The notes under the pieces were generated by a model that worked only from the letters and a program-made list of their open reading frames with translations, was not told the DNA's origin and did no database searches. A stretch of 64,000 nt of DNA, taken from JBAZPT01 sp041645535 (GTDB taxonomy: Bacteria; Patescibacteriota; Minisyncoccia; Moranbacterales; UBA2206). The stretch's first letter is position 1, and every line of letters starts with the position of its first letter. The DNA is taken from contig JBAZPT010000001.1 in assembly GCA_041645535.1 (NCBI GenBank), positions 62,001 through 126,000 of the forward strand, read 5' to 3'. Both the position numbers and the translations under genes were made by a program. Of this stretch, positions 25,748-33,693 are shown in pieces.

Positions 25748-27052
25748 ATGAATACTCAAGAAAATTTGAAGCAGCTCATCACTGAATGGATGGAGTTTGA
25801 ATTACCCGGAGACATTATCCTGCGCCAATTTGACAAGCGTTTGCTAAGCGGAAAAAAAATTTTGGCGATCATTGGACCGCGCAGAGGCGGTAAAACATAT
25901 TATTGCTTTCAGATTATCAAGGAATTTTTAGCTGATGTTCCAAAAGAAAATATTCTCTATATAAACTTTGAAGATGAAAGGCTCTATCCGCTTGTCGGAG
26001 ATGAGCTGACTTTGCTGCTCAACAGTTATCTTGAGCTCGCTACCCCCAAGAAAAATAAAAAAATATACTTCTTTTTGGATGAAGTGCAAAATATCGAATT
26101 CTGGTCCAAGTGGGCCAGGCGAATGAGTGAGAAAAATCCTGACATAAAATTGATCTTAACCGGTTCATCTTCCAAGTTGTTAAGCAAGGAAATCGCAACC
26201 GAACTGCGGGGGCGCTCGCTGTCTTTTATGGTGTACCCGTTTTCATTTAAAGAATTCCTTAAATTCAAGAATGTTAATTTTAATTTCAAGACAATTCTAT
26301 ATGGCAAGCAGCGCGCGCGGATAAAAAAAATATTTAATGAATTTTTAGAGCAAGGCGGTTTCCCCGAGGTTTTATCGGAGCCGATGCAAAAAAAAGTTTT
26401 GCAAGAATATTATAATACCATATTTTACAATGATATCGTCGAGCGCTATGATGTTAAAAATGTGGCTCTGCTGGAGGATTTTCTCAAAATGGAAATTAAT
26501 AATTTTTCTTCCATGGCTTCTATTTCCAAAATGGAAAAAGTGCTTGCTTCAATGGGAAGAAGCGCCAGCAAGGCAACTCTGTCTAAATATCTTTCCTATG
26601 CCAAGAGCGTATTTTTGCTGTTTGAGCTCTCGGTGTACGATTACAAAATTAAAGAGCAGATGCGGCATCTTAAAAAAATATATGCCGTTGACACAGGCTT
26701 GCTTAACGCGATTCGATTTTCTTTTTCCGATGATTATGGCAGACTTTTGGAAAACTTGGTTTTTTTGGAATTTTTAAAAGTTGGCAAAAATGTTTTTTAT
26801 TTCCGTGGCATCGGCGAATGTGATTTTCTGCTTAAGGAAAACAGGAAAATTGTCGCGGCCTTTCAAGTAACAAAAAATCTTAAAAATTATGACACTAGAC
26901 AACGAGAAATCAAAGGACTTTTGGAGGCTATGGAAAAATATGATCTCGATGAGGGCGTCATTTTAACCGAAGATGAATATGAAGAGTTTGAGAAGAGCGG
27001 CAGAAAAATTAAAGTTTTGCCTGTTTGGTATTGGGCCTCGGAATTAAAATAA
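25748..27052 (+). CDS. AAA ATPase with C-terminal DUF4143 domain (copy 1)
   Basis: A 434-residue cytoplasmic protein. AAA_14-type ATPase with Walker A GPRRGGKT (about residues 44-51), Walker B KIYFFLDEVQN and a sensor-like LILTGSSSKLLSKE. Then a winged-helix-like region and the DUF4143 domain ending in a PD-(D/E)XK-like segment (GECDFLLKENRKIVAAFQVTK). These proteins are common as single genes in CPR and archaea; their role is not established. It has its own promoter plus inverted repeat, unlike the neighbouring secreted genes, and lies within the array between a tag scar and a leader scar. A selfish or addiction role is my inference. Confidence 0.85.
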   Translation: MNTQENLKQLITEWMEFELPGDIILRQFDKRLLSGKKILAIIGPRRGGKTYYCFQIIKEFLADVPKENILYINFEDERLYPLVGDELTLLLNSYLELATPKKNKKIYFFLDEVQNIEFWSKWARRMSEKNPDIKLILTGSSSKLLSKEIATELRGRSLSFMVYPFSFKEFLKFKNVNFNFKTILYGKQRARIKKIFNEFLEQGGFPEVLSEPMQKKVLQEYYNTIFYNDIVERYDVKNVALLEDFLKMEINNFSSMASISKMEKVLASMGRSASKATLSKYLSYAKSVFLLFELSVYDYKIKEQMRHLKKIYAVDTGLLNAIRFSFSDDYGRLLENLVFLEFLKVGKNVFYFRGIGECDFLLKENRKIVAAFQVTKNLKNYDTRQREIKGLLEAMEKYDLDEGVILTEDEYEEFEKSGRKIKVLPVWYWASELK

Positions 27053-27070
27053 TTTACAGCTCACAAGACA

Positions 27071-27208
27071 ATGCATCATTACTATTATAAAAAATATTTT
27101 CAAGGCAAACAAAAATCCTATTTCACCGGAGTAATTTTCCTCGCAATAATATTCTTCGGCGTTTTTGTCTTGGCCCCATACCAGTTCGCTACGGGGCAGG
27201 CGGGGTAA
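27071..27208 (+). pseudogene. Leader remnant without enzyme body
   Basis: An ATG 18 bases after the ATPase stop opens a 45-codon frame containing the array signal peptide (FTGVIFLAIIFFGVFVLA). It then runs into the palindromic family-G repeat (encoded as PYQFATGQAG) and stops. One base later an orphan tag begins (27210-27233). It looks like a cassette whose body was deleted. Confidence 0.8.
27176..27200. repeat. Family-G repeat (gcccc ... ggggc, core ccataccagttcgctac)
   Basis: About 25 bases with complementary ends gcccc and ggggc. Related copies occur at 30410-30433, 46828-46852 and 51513-51535. Confidence 0.8.
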
Positions 27209-27209
27209 A

Positions 27210-27233
27210 CCGAGCGGACTAAGTGTGCAATAA
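27210..27233 (+). repeat. Orphan tag copy 2
   Basis: Encodes P-S-G-L-S-V-Q-stop, out of frame with the leader remnant and without its own start. Confidence 0.8.
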
Positions 27234-27242
27234 AATGAAAAA

Positions 27243-28967
27243 ATGAAAAAACAAATTTCAAAAACATTTTTCATCACAATAATATTCTTTGGTATTTTCG
27301 GCTTGGCGGAAAGTTCCGAAGCGGCGACTTATTATGTAGCCACAAACGGCAATGATTCTAATTCAGGAGCACAATCTGCGCCCTTCAAGACAATTCAGAA
27401 AGCCGCGAACATAATGGTTGCAGGGGACACGGTTTACATAAGAGCAGGAACTTATGTTGAGAGGGTGACCCCCCAACATTCAGGCGCTGCTGGAAACTAT
27501 ATCGCATTCCAGAATTACGGCAGCGAAGAGGTATGGATAGAGTCCCCCAACTTATCCGCCACAGACTGCGCAATCTGCATGGGAGGTTCTCCTGCTACAA
27601 GCCATATAAAATTTAAAGGGCTTAAATTCCGGAATACCAATTGGGCTCAAATCTTTATAAATGGAGAATCTTATGCGAAAAATAATATCATTTTTGATGG
27701 TGTAACCTCGAATGGCAGTATGTATAATTACTATCTTGTCAACGGAGTTTCTAATGTTCAAATAATAAACGGGACTATGTACGGGAATCAGTTCGGCACG
27801 ACAATTGTCACTTCCAATAATATCTTAATTGATAATAATGAAGTTTCGTATAGTACGATAGATGGTATTTATGTGACAGACTGGGGTTCAGGACATCCTA
27901 CAGATATTACTATAACAAATAATAATGTTCACCATAATAGCAGACAAGGTATTCTTGTAACGCAGGTAGACCGAGCTAATGTAGCAAATAATCATTCCTA
28001 TTATAATGGAGCAACGGGGATTCAAATAGAGGCTGTATCATCTAAGGGTAGTAATAACTTAGTTAAAAATAATATCTGTGAATACAACGGAGTTACTTAT
28101 GACGGGGAAACGGGGATTTGGGTTGATGATACGGATAATGCAACAGTAGAAAACAACATCGTAAGATACAATAAAAATGGAATATATGTAACTGGTTCCG
28201 AAAATGTTATTGTAAGGAAAAATCAAATATACGGGAATACTAAATACTACACATTGCTGATGTATGCAAGTCCTCAGTTCGGAGTAAGCAAGCATACAAA
28301 GATAATTCACAATGTTATTTATAATAACGCTGGTACAGGAGGAGTTTTACGGATTGGTGCATCCGGAGATTCAGCTTGGTCTGAAAATTCCCGGTTTTTT
28401 AACAACATTGTATCTGATAACACAAATACCTATGAAGTTTACAGAAATGGTGGAACTACAAATCAGCTTAATTATAATGATTATTATACTGGAAGTTTCT
28501 ATGCTTATTGGTCAGCTTTATATATGTCGCTCAATTCTTATCAAACTGGAACATCGCAGGATTTAAATTCATTTAATGCCGACCCTAAATTCGTTGATAA
28601 AGCCAATTTGAATTTTAATATTCTTTCTGATAGTCCCTGTATCAACGCAGGCGATTTTCTTACCAGAACAACAGGTTCCAGTATAGGCACAGTTATTCCA
28701 GTTGCAGATGCAAAATATTTCCATGACGGCTATGGAATTGCCGGAGTTTCAGGGGATACTATCAGAGTAGGAAGCAATACCGCGACTATAACGGATATTG
28801 ATTACGGCGCAAACACAATCACTGTTGGCAGAAGCATCTCCTGGAATAATGGGGACGGAGTGAGTTATGCCTATTCAGGATCTAGACCGGATATTGGAGC
28901 GTATGAATATGTTTCAGCGGACGATACCACCCCGCCGGTCGCGCCAACAAATTTAAGCGTGCAGTAA
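27243..28967 (+). CDS. Secreted right-handed beta-helix protein with strand-A tag
   Basis: A 574-residue protein. The signal peptide (IIFFGIFGLAESSEAA) is followed by YYVATNGNDSNSGAQSAPFKTIQKAANIMVAGDTVYIRAGTY, the standard N-cap of parallel beta-helix polysaccharide lyases/epimerases. Many N-x-I/V-x-x-N-x-I rungs run through about residue 410. A C-terminal module (INAGDFLTRTT ... ISWNNGDGVSYAYSGSRP) leads to DIGAYEY, a motif of the choice-of-anchor Q type that in other bacteria precedes sorting signals. The tag DTTPPVAPTNLSVQ ends it. Polysaccharide binding or cleavage is likely; the catalytic residues are not obvious. Confidence 0.8.
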   Translation: MKKQISKTFFITIIFFGIFGLAESSEAATYYVATNGNDSNSGAQSAPFKTIQKAANIMVAGDTVYIRAGTYVERVTPQHSGAAGNYIAFQNYGSEEVWIESPNLSATDCAICMGGSPATSHIKFKGLKFRNTNWAQIFINGESYAKNNIIFDGVTSNGSMYNYYLVNGVSNVQIINGTMYGNQFGTTIVTSNNILIDNNEVSYSTIDGIYVTDWGSGHPTDITITNNNVHHNSRQGILVTQVDRANVANNHSYYNGATGIQIEAVSSKGSNNLVKNNICEYNGVTYDGETGIWVDDTDNATVENNIVRYNKNGIYVTGSENVIVRKNQIYGNTKYYTLLMYASPQFGVSKHTKIIHNVIYNNAGTGGVLRIGASGDSAWSENSRFFNNIVSDNTNTYEVYRNGGTTNQLNYNDYYTGSFYAYWSALYMSLNSYQTGTSQDLNSFNADPKFVDKANLNFNILSDSPCINAGDFLTRTTGSSIGTVIPVADAKYFHDGYGIAGVSGDTIRVGSNTATITDIDYGANTITVGRSISWNNGDGVSYAYSGSRPDIGAYEYVSADDTTPPVAPTNLSVQ

Positions 28968-28971
28968 AATT

Positions 28972-30264
28972 ATGAAAAATTTTTCAAAAATATTCTTTCT
29001 GGCAGTTTTGTTTTTTGGTGTTTTCGCCTTGGCAAAAAGTTCCCAGGCGGCGGCGATTTATGTCGATAATACGACAACTTCCTGTTCAATGCCTTCTGAC
29101 ACGGATTATGACCCGGCAACTGATACCTGTGGTTCTGGCGCATACACAGTCTATGACGCTATCCAGGGAGCTGCCGATGTTGTGAATGCAGGCGATACAG
29201 TTATTGTAAAAGACGGAACTTATGGATCAGAAGGAAAGCAATTCCCATTAAACATTAAGATTTCCGGCAATCCGAATACGTGGATAACTTTCAAAGCAGA
29301 ACACAAATGGAAGGCCGTGTTGAATGGTGACGGCACCGCGCATTCATATATTAATTTCGAAGCGCCCGTTTCTTATATAAGAATAGAAAATTTTGAAATT
29401 ACTAATTGCCACGATTCGGGCTTTTGGGCTCAAGCGAATTTTATTGATAACAGCAAGCCCTCTCACGATATTGTCATAAAGGGCAATCACATTCATCATA
29501 TAGGGAACTATGAAACGACTTCGGATTATGGGATTACGGGAATTTATCTAGGCAGCCTCAATCACCATTATATAATAGACGGAAATTTATGGCATGACAT
29601 TGGCAGAACCGGACCCGACAATATTTGGTATAACAAAGATCACTCGCTTTATTTTTCCGATTGGCCGCCGGGAGCCTGCCATCATGTGACAGTTACAAAC
29701 AATATTACTTACAGGAATAGCGGCGGCGCCATGGAGACATCCTGCACCGATTCCATTTATAGCAACAATGTTTTTGCCTGGCCAAATAGTAACTCTAGAG
29801 GAGGCCCGCAATTACTTGATTTCGGCAATCCCACAAATTCGATTATTCAAAATAATATTTTCTATCAGCCGGGACAAAATGGCTCAGGGCAGGCCGCTTT
29901 TTATGTTTACGCGCCAACAAATAATGTAACTGTCCGAAATAATATTGTTTATGACGGAACAATGTGGTTTGCCGGAGAAGACCCGAAATTTATTATGAAT
30001 AATAATTATTGCCAGGCTAACTGCGATTATCCAGAAGCGGATCCTAAATTCATCGGTGTCAGTAATGACGGCAACTGGGCAAATGATAACTGGGCATTAC
30101 AGCCAGACTCCCTGGCAATAGAAAGGGGGGTTTCTGATGGTGCGCCTGCGTACGATTTTGACGGCAACCTGCGAACAGGCATTCCGGACATCGGCGCGTA
30201 TGAATATGTTTCCGGCGGCGATATTACTCCGCCATCTGCTCCAACAGGTCTGGCGGTTCAATAG
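28972..30264 (+). CDS. Secreted right-handed beta-helix protein with strand-A tag
   Basis: A 430-residue protein starting 4 bases after the previous stop, so probably cotranscribed. Signal peptide VLFFGVFALAKSSQAA, then YVDNTTTSCSMPSDTDYDPA and GAADVVNAGDTVIVKDGTYG (beta-helix N-cap), followed by rungs with NNI.Y.N repeats. It closes with YDFDGNLRTGIPDIGAYEYVSGG and the tag DITPPSAPTGLAVQ, which is the only tag ending in TAG. Its N-terminal half is clearly paralogous to the gene at 37147. Confidence 0.8.
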   Translation: MKNFSKIFFLAVLFFGVFALAKSSQAAAIYVDNTTTSCSMPSDTDYDPATDTCGSGAYTVYDAIQGAADVVNAGDTVIVKDGTYGSEGKQFPLNIKISGNPNTWITFKAEHKWKAVLNGDGTAHSYINFEAPVSYIRIENFEITNCHDSGFWAQANFIDNSKPSHDIVIKGNHIHHIGNYETTSDYGITGIYLGSLNHHYIIDGNLWHDIGRTGPDNIWYNKDHSLYFSDWPPGACHHVTVTNNITYRNSGGAMETSCTDSIYSNNVFAWPNSNSRGGPQLLDFGNPTNSIIQNNIFYQPGQNGSGQAAFYVYAPTNNVTVRNNIVYDGTMWFAGEDPKFIMNNNYCQANCDYPEADPKFIGVSNDGNWANDNWALQPDSLAIERGVSDGAPAYDFDGNLRTGIPDIGAYEYVSGGDITPPSAPTGLAVQ

Positions 30265-30284
30265 GAATAGTATCCCGACACTCC

Positions 30285-30356
30285 CGATTTTATAAATTTT
30301 AATATAAAATCGCGAATCCTCGATTTTGTTGTTCCGACAAGTCGGAGACAAAATCG
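30285..30356. repeat. Two AT-rich hairpins in the gap before orphan tags
   Basis: cgatttta ... taaaatcg (30285-30312) and a longer imperfect hairpin beginning cgattttgtt (30321-30356). The 253-base gap 30265-30517 otherwise holds two orphan tags, one family-G repeat and an inverted repeat resembling an operator. Confidence 0.6.
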
Positions 30357-30357
30357 G

Positions 30358-30396
30358 GACACCCCGCCGGTTGCGCCCCAAGGATTAACGGTTTAA
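30358..30396 (+). repeat. Orphan tag copy 3
   Basis: Encodes D-T-P-P-V-A-P-Q-G-L-T-V-stop with no start or protein body. It is the most complete orphan copy. Confidence 0.85.
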
Positions 30397-30409
30397 TAAC
30401 CGAATCCAC

Positions 30410-30468
30410 CCTATACCAGTTCGCTACGGGGCAGGCGGGGTAAACCGAGCGGATTAGGTGTTCAATAA
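30410..30468 (+). repeat. Family-G repeat plus orphan tag copy 4
   Basis: The family-G element is followed by ggggtaaa and then P-S-G-L-G-V-Q-stop at 30445-30468. The same element/tag order occurs at 27176-27233 and 51513-51569. Confidence 0.8.
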
Positions 30469-30517
30469 TAATTCAATAATTGATTTACATAGATATCTCA
30501 GTAAATAAAAAAATAAA

Positions 30518-32218
30518 ATGAAAAAATTAAAAATATTTCAAAAAAGTTTTCTTCTTTTGTTAATTGTTTTCTCTATTTTTTTATTTAGTGCCAGGCATGC
30601 TTTGGCGGCTAGGCCTCTTGTGGGCGTTATCCGCTATGACCAATTTGATGATCCAAATGACCCGGATTTGGCAACCTTAAGTCCTGAAAAATGGCATGAT
30701 CGCGTTCCTTGGTTTTTAGATATGAGCACAAATTCAGTTTCTGGCACATGGAGCCAAACAGAGTTTAATCAGGATATGCAATATGCGATTAGGGGTGGCA
30801 TTGACTATTTTGCCCACCTTGAAACGGTCTCAAACAGCGCAGCCGTTACTTATCATATGGCCAGCCCCTACAAAAACCAGGTTAAATTCGCGATCATTAT
30901 TCATCTGGCAGATCAAAAGTCGGATACATATATCGCCAGCTGGTCAACGGCCATAGTCAATTATTTTAAGGATCCGTCTTACCAGAAAGTTATGGCCGGC
31001 CGGCCGCTGCTTTTTATCCTGACTTGGGACCAACGGATTATTGATCAAATCAAATCCAAGTGCCAGGTTGCTGGCATTCCCGAACCATATATTAAAAGTG
31101 GTTTTGAGAACTATATGTATACCCAGACTGCGGCCAAGGAATATATCGGTTATCCCTTACTTAAAAATTATACGGGCTATCCCTTTTCTGAAACTATGAC
31201 TAGGAACATTCTGCACTGGGACACTTTATCATATAAAAGCACGCGCATACCCAACATCACTATTGGTAATGACCAGCGACCACGCTGGGAAATCCCGCCT
31301 CCCTGGGGAGCTTTTTCTAATCCTTGGTTTGAACAACCGACGACTTCTGAAATTACTTATTTTGTCGGTAAGGCGCTGGACTGGGTGGTGGCTAATAATA
31401 CTGAAGCTAATTCAATCTTAATTTACGCCTGGGATGAGGTGGCCGAAGGCGGTTGGCTGGTGCCGACTCATTCAGAGGGAGACGTTAGAATTCGGGCGCT
31501 GGGTGATTTTCTAGCCAATTATAATGTACCAAGCATGCCGGTTGAACTATTGGGACACTGGAAATTTGATGAGACTTCTGGAATTACCGCCTCTGATAGT
31601 TCAGGCAATAACAACGCTGGCATACTTATGAACGGTGCGGTTTGGACCAACGGAAAATTAAACGGGGGCTTGAGTCTGGACGGAATCAATGATTATGTCC
31701 AAGTTCCTTCAAGTTCCAAATTACGTCCAGTATCCGGTATTTCATTCGGCGGCTGGCTGAAAACTTCGGGCGTCAACAATAATTTTGTCATGGAACATCC
31801 CAAAGATCCCTGGGTTTCCTATGCCATGCGAGTTTCAGGATCAGGATCTTCGGCTAAAATAAATTGCAAAATCGGCTATGACAGCGGAACCAGCACTCAT
31901 CAGGTCACCAGTTTGGCTGCGGTGGGAGATAATACCTGGCATCATGCCATGTGCGTTTATGATAAACAGAATTTAAAAGTATATGTGGATGGAATTGAAT
32001 CAGGTTTAATTGCTGGGGCTAATAATATTTATTACTACGGATCAGTCGGTGTGAGGCTTGGATTTCACTATGAGTCTGGCACTTACTTTAATGGCTTTCT
32101 TGATGATATGAGGATTTATAATCTGGCTCTGGGTGCGTCTGAAGTCGCGGCGTTATACGGCGGTTCTGTTTCCGACACCACAGCGCCCGCTGCGCCCAGC
32201 GGACTATCAGTGTTATAA
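30518..32218 (+). CDS. Secreted GH99/WbsX-like glycoside hydrolase with LamG domain and strand-A tag
   Basis: A 566-residue exported protein with a divergent signal peptide (LLLIVFSIFLFSARHALA). The catalytic part (residues of about 32-330) contains GVIRYDQFDD, GGIDYFAHLE, FILTWDQRI and IYAWDEVAEGGWLVP, resembling glycoside-hydrolase-family-99-like WbsX proteins. Residues of about 345-550 are a LamG/concanavalin-like domain (GHWKFDETSG...DSSGNNNAG ... GFLDDMRIYNLAL) that probably binds glycans. The tag DTTAPAAPSGLSVL ends in Leu rather than Gln/Asn. The upstream region has a TAC/GTA inverted repeat but no clear -35. Confidence 0.72.
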   Translation: MKKLKIFQKSFLLLLIVFSIFLFSARHALAARPLVGVIRYDQFDDPNDPDLATLSPEKWHDRVPWFLDMSTNSVSGTWSQTEFNQDMQYAIRGGIDYFAHLETVSNSAAVTYHMASPYKNQVKFAIIIHLADQKSDTYIASWSTAIVNYFKDPSYQKVMAGRPLLFILTWDQRIIDQIKSKCQVAGIPEPYIKSGFENYMYTQTAAKEYIGYPLLKNYTGYPFSETMTRNILHWDTLSYKSTRIPNITIGNDQRPRWEIPPPWGAFSNPWFEQPTTSEITYFVGKALDWVVANNTEANSILIYAWDEVAEGGWLVPTHSEGDVRIRALGDFLANYNVPSMPVELLGHWKFDETSGITASDSSGNNNAGILMNGAVWTNGKLNGGLSLDGINDYVQVPSSSKLRPVSGISFGGWLKTSGVNNNFVMEHPKDPWVSYAMRVSGSGSSAKINCKIGYDSGTSTHQVTSLAAVGDNTWHHAMCVYDKQNLKVYVDGIESGLIAGANNIYYYGSVGVRLGFHYESGTYFNGFLDDMRIYNLALGASEVAALYGGSVSDTTAPAAPSGLSVL

Positions 32219-32221
32219 TTG

Positions 32222-32245
32222 ATGTAAGTAATTAATTACTTACAT
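32222..32245. repeat. Perfect 24-bp palindrome between two tagged genes
   Basis: atgtaagtaatt followed by its exact reverse complement, 3 bases after a tag stop codon. The position matches that of the operator repeats of the promoter-bearing genes of the array, but no such gene is present. It could be a vestigial operator or a simple AT hairpin. Confidence 0.8.
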
Positions 32246-32256
32246 AGAAAATATCG

Positions 32257-33651
32257 ATGGATCAAGAAACAAAATTTATTTTTCTCGCCATAATATTTCT
32301 CGCCCTTTTCGGCTTGGCGCAGAGTTCCCAGGCGGCAACGATTAATATAAACACTGCCCAGACATACCAGACAATTCTTGGATTTGGCGGAAATGCATCA
32401 ACGCGCCTGCTCAATGAGACTAATGGCCAGCAGACTCTTCAGGAGCTTTCAGGCGACCTTAATTTGGTTTTTGTCAGGGCGCCGGTAGACTTAAGTATTT
32501 CTCAATCCGGCAGCGTCGACGGCTATCTGGCGGCCATAAGAGCCAGCAGCGTCCAGACTCCCGCCTGGAATTACGCCAAGGCGCTCAATGCCCTGGGCGC
32601 GGAGCCCATGTTCGTACTGTGGTCGCTTCCGTCCTGGATGGAAGACAGCAACGGAACCCTGAAATCGACTTCCATCGGAGATGCCGTGAATTACTGGACA
32701 GCCATCGTTCAGTATGCTCGCAATGAGCAGAATATCAGCTTCAGGTTTATCGAGCTCGTCAATGAGCCAGATGGCAGCTGGGGCACTTATATTTCCCCGA
32801 CCACCTACTGGCAGCTGATCCAGGCCATGTCAGCGGAGTGGGACAGTAGAAACTTGCCCGTCAAAATCGTCGGGCCGGGAACTGCCTTTATGTCATCCCT
32901 TCCAGGTTATTTAAACAGCATGCCTGCGAGCATCCCGTCTCATCTAGGGATGATTTCAACGCATACATGGGACACCTTGTCAGACCCCTCGGAATTTGTG
33001 CCTTATATTGCCAGCGCGCAGAATGTGCTTGATCCAAAGGGCCTAAAACTGATGGTCACAGAGTATGGAACTAAGTTTTTAGGCGACGCAGACTATTGCC
33101 AGGATCCTTCACCAACGGATAAACCCGCATATGCTTCTTATGTGGCCGGCATGACCCATTATTTTCTTTCCACAAATATTATTAATTCTCTTCTTATCTG
33201 GGACCTTTACGATATGTTCGGATGCGCGGGCGGAAGCGGAACCAAAATTTGGGGACTGCGCAAGTCTGCCGCAAAGGGCTTTGCTCCCCGTCCGCACAAC
33301 TTTGCTCTCCAGATATACTATCGTTTGATTCCCGAAGGTGCTGTCCGGGTTGGGACAACAGTAACGGATGATCCGTCAGGCAATGTCCTTGCCACTTCAT
33401 ACAAATCTTCCAATAGCGTGGTTAGCGTCATAATCAACAAGGCAGCAACGAACAGCATCATAACGCTTACGGGATTATCGTCCCAGCAGGCGGCTTATAC
33501 CATGTGGGAAGAGACAGATGCCTACGGATTAACGGGAGGATCTTTCTCAGGCGGATCATTCACTCTTCCGCCAAAATCAGTGACGGGGTTCGTTTTCAGC
33601 GGTGGCGACACCACCCCTCCGGCGGCGCCGAGCGGATTAAGTGTGCAATAA
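32257..33651 (+). CDS. Secreted GH30-like glycoside hydrolase with strand-A tag
   Basis: A 464-residue exported enzyme with the common leader (IIFLALFGLAQSSQAA). The N-terminal strand TYQTILGFGGNASTRLLNE is typical of GH30-type proteins. The acid/base is in FIELVNEPDGSW (about residue 170) and the nucleophile in LMVTEYGTKFLG (about residue 272). The C-terminal beta-sandwich (SSNSVVSVIINKAATNSIITLTG) matches the side domain of GH30-type enzymes. The tag DTTPPAAPSGLSVQ equals the consensus. It resembles the gene at 21901 in architecture but is only distantly related. Confidence 0.78.
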   Translation: MDQETKFIFLAIIFLALFGLAQSSQAATININTAQTYQTILGFGGNASTRLLNETNGQQTLQELSGDLNLVFVRAPVDLSISQSGSVDGYLAAIRASSVQTPAWNYAKALNALGAEPMFVLWSLPSWMEDSNGTLKSTSIGDAVNYWTAIVQYARNEQNISFRFIELVNEPDGSWGTYISPTTYWQLIQAMSAEWDSRNLPVKIVGPGTAFMSSLPGYLNSMPASIPSHLGMISTHTWDTLSDPSEFVPYIASAQNVLDPKGLKLMVTEYGTKFLGDADYCQDPSPTDKPAYASYVAGMTHYFLSTNIINSLLIWDLYDMFGCAGGSGTKIWGLRKSAAKGFAPRPHNFALQIYYRLIPEGAVRVGTTVTDDPSGNVLATSYKSSNSVVSVIINKAATNSIITLTGLSSQQAAYTMWEETDAYGLTGGSFSGGSFTLPPKSVTGFVFSGGDTTPPAAPSGLSVQ

Positions 33652-33693
33652 AAAGTTTATCAAGTTTTTAAAGTTTATAAAGTAAGAAGATAA

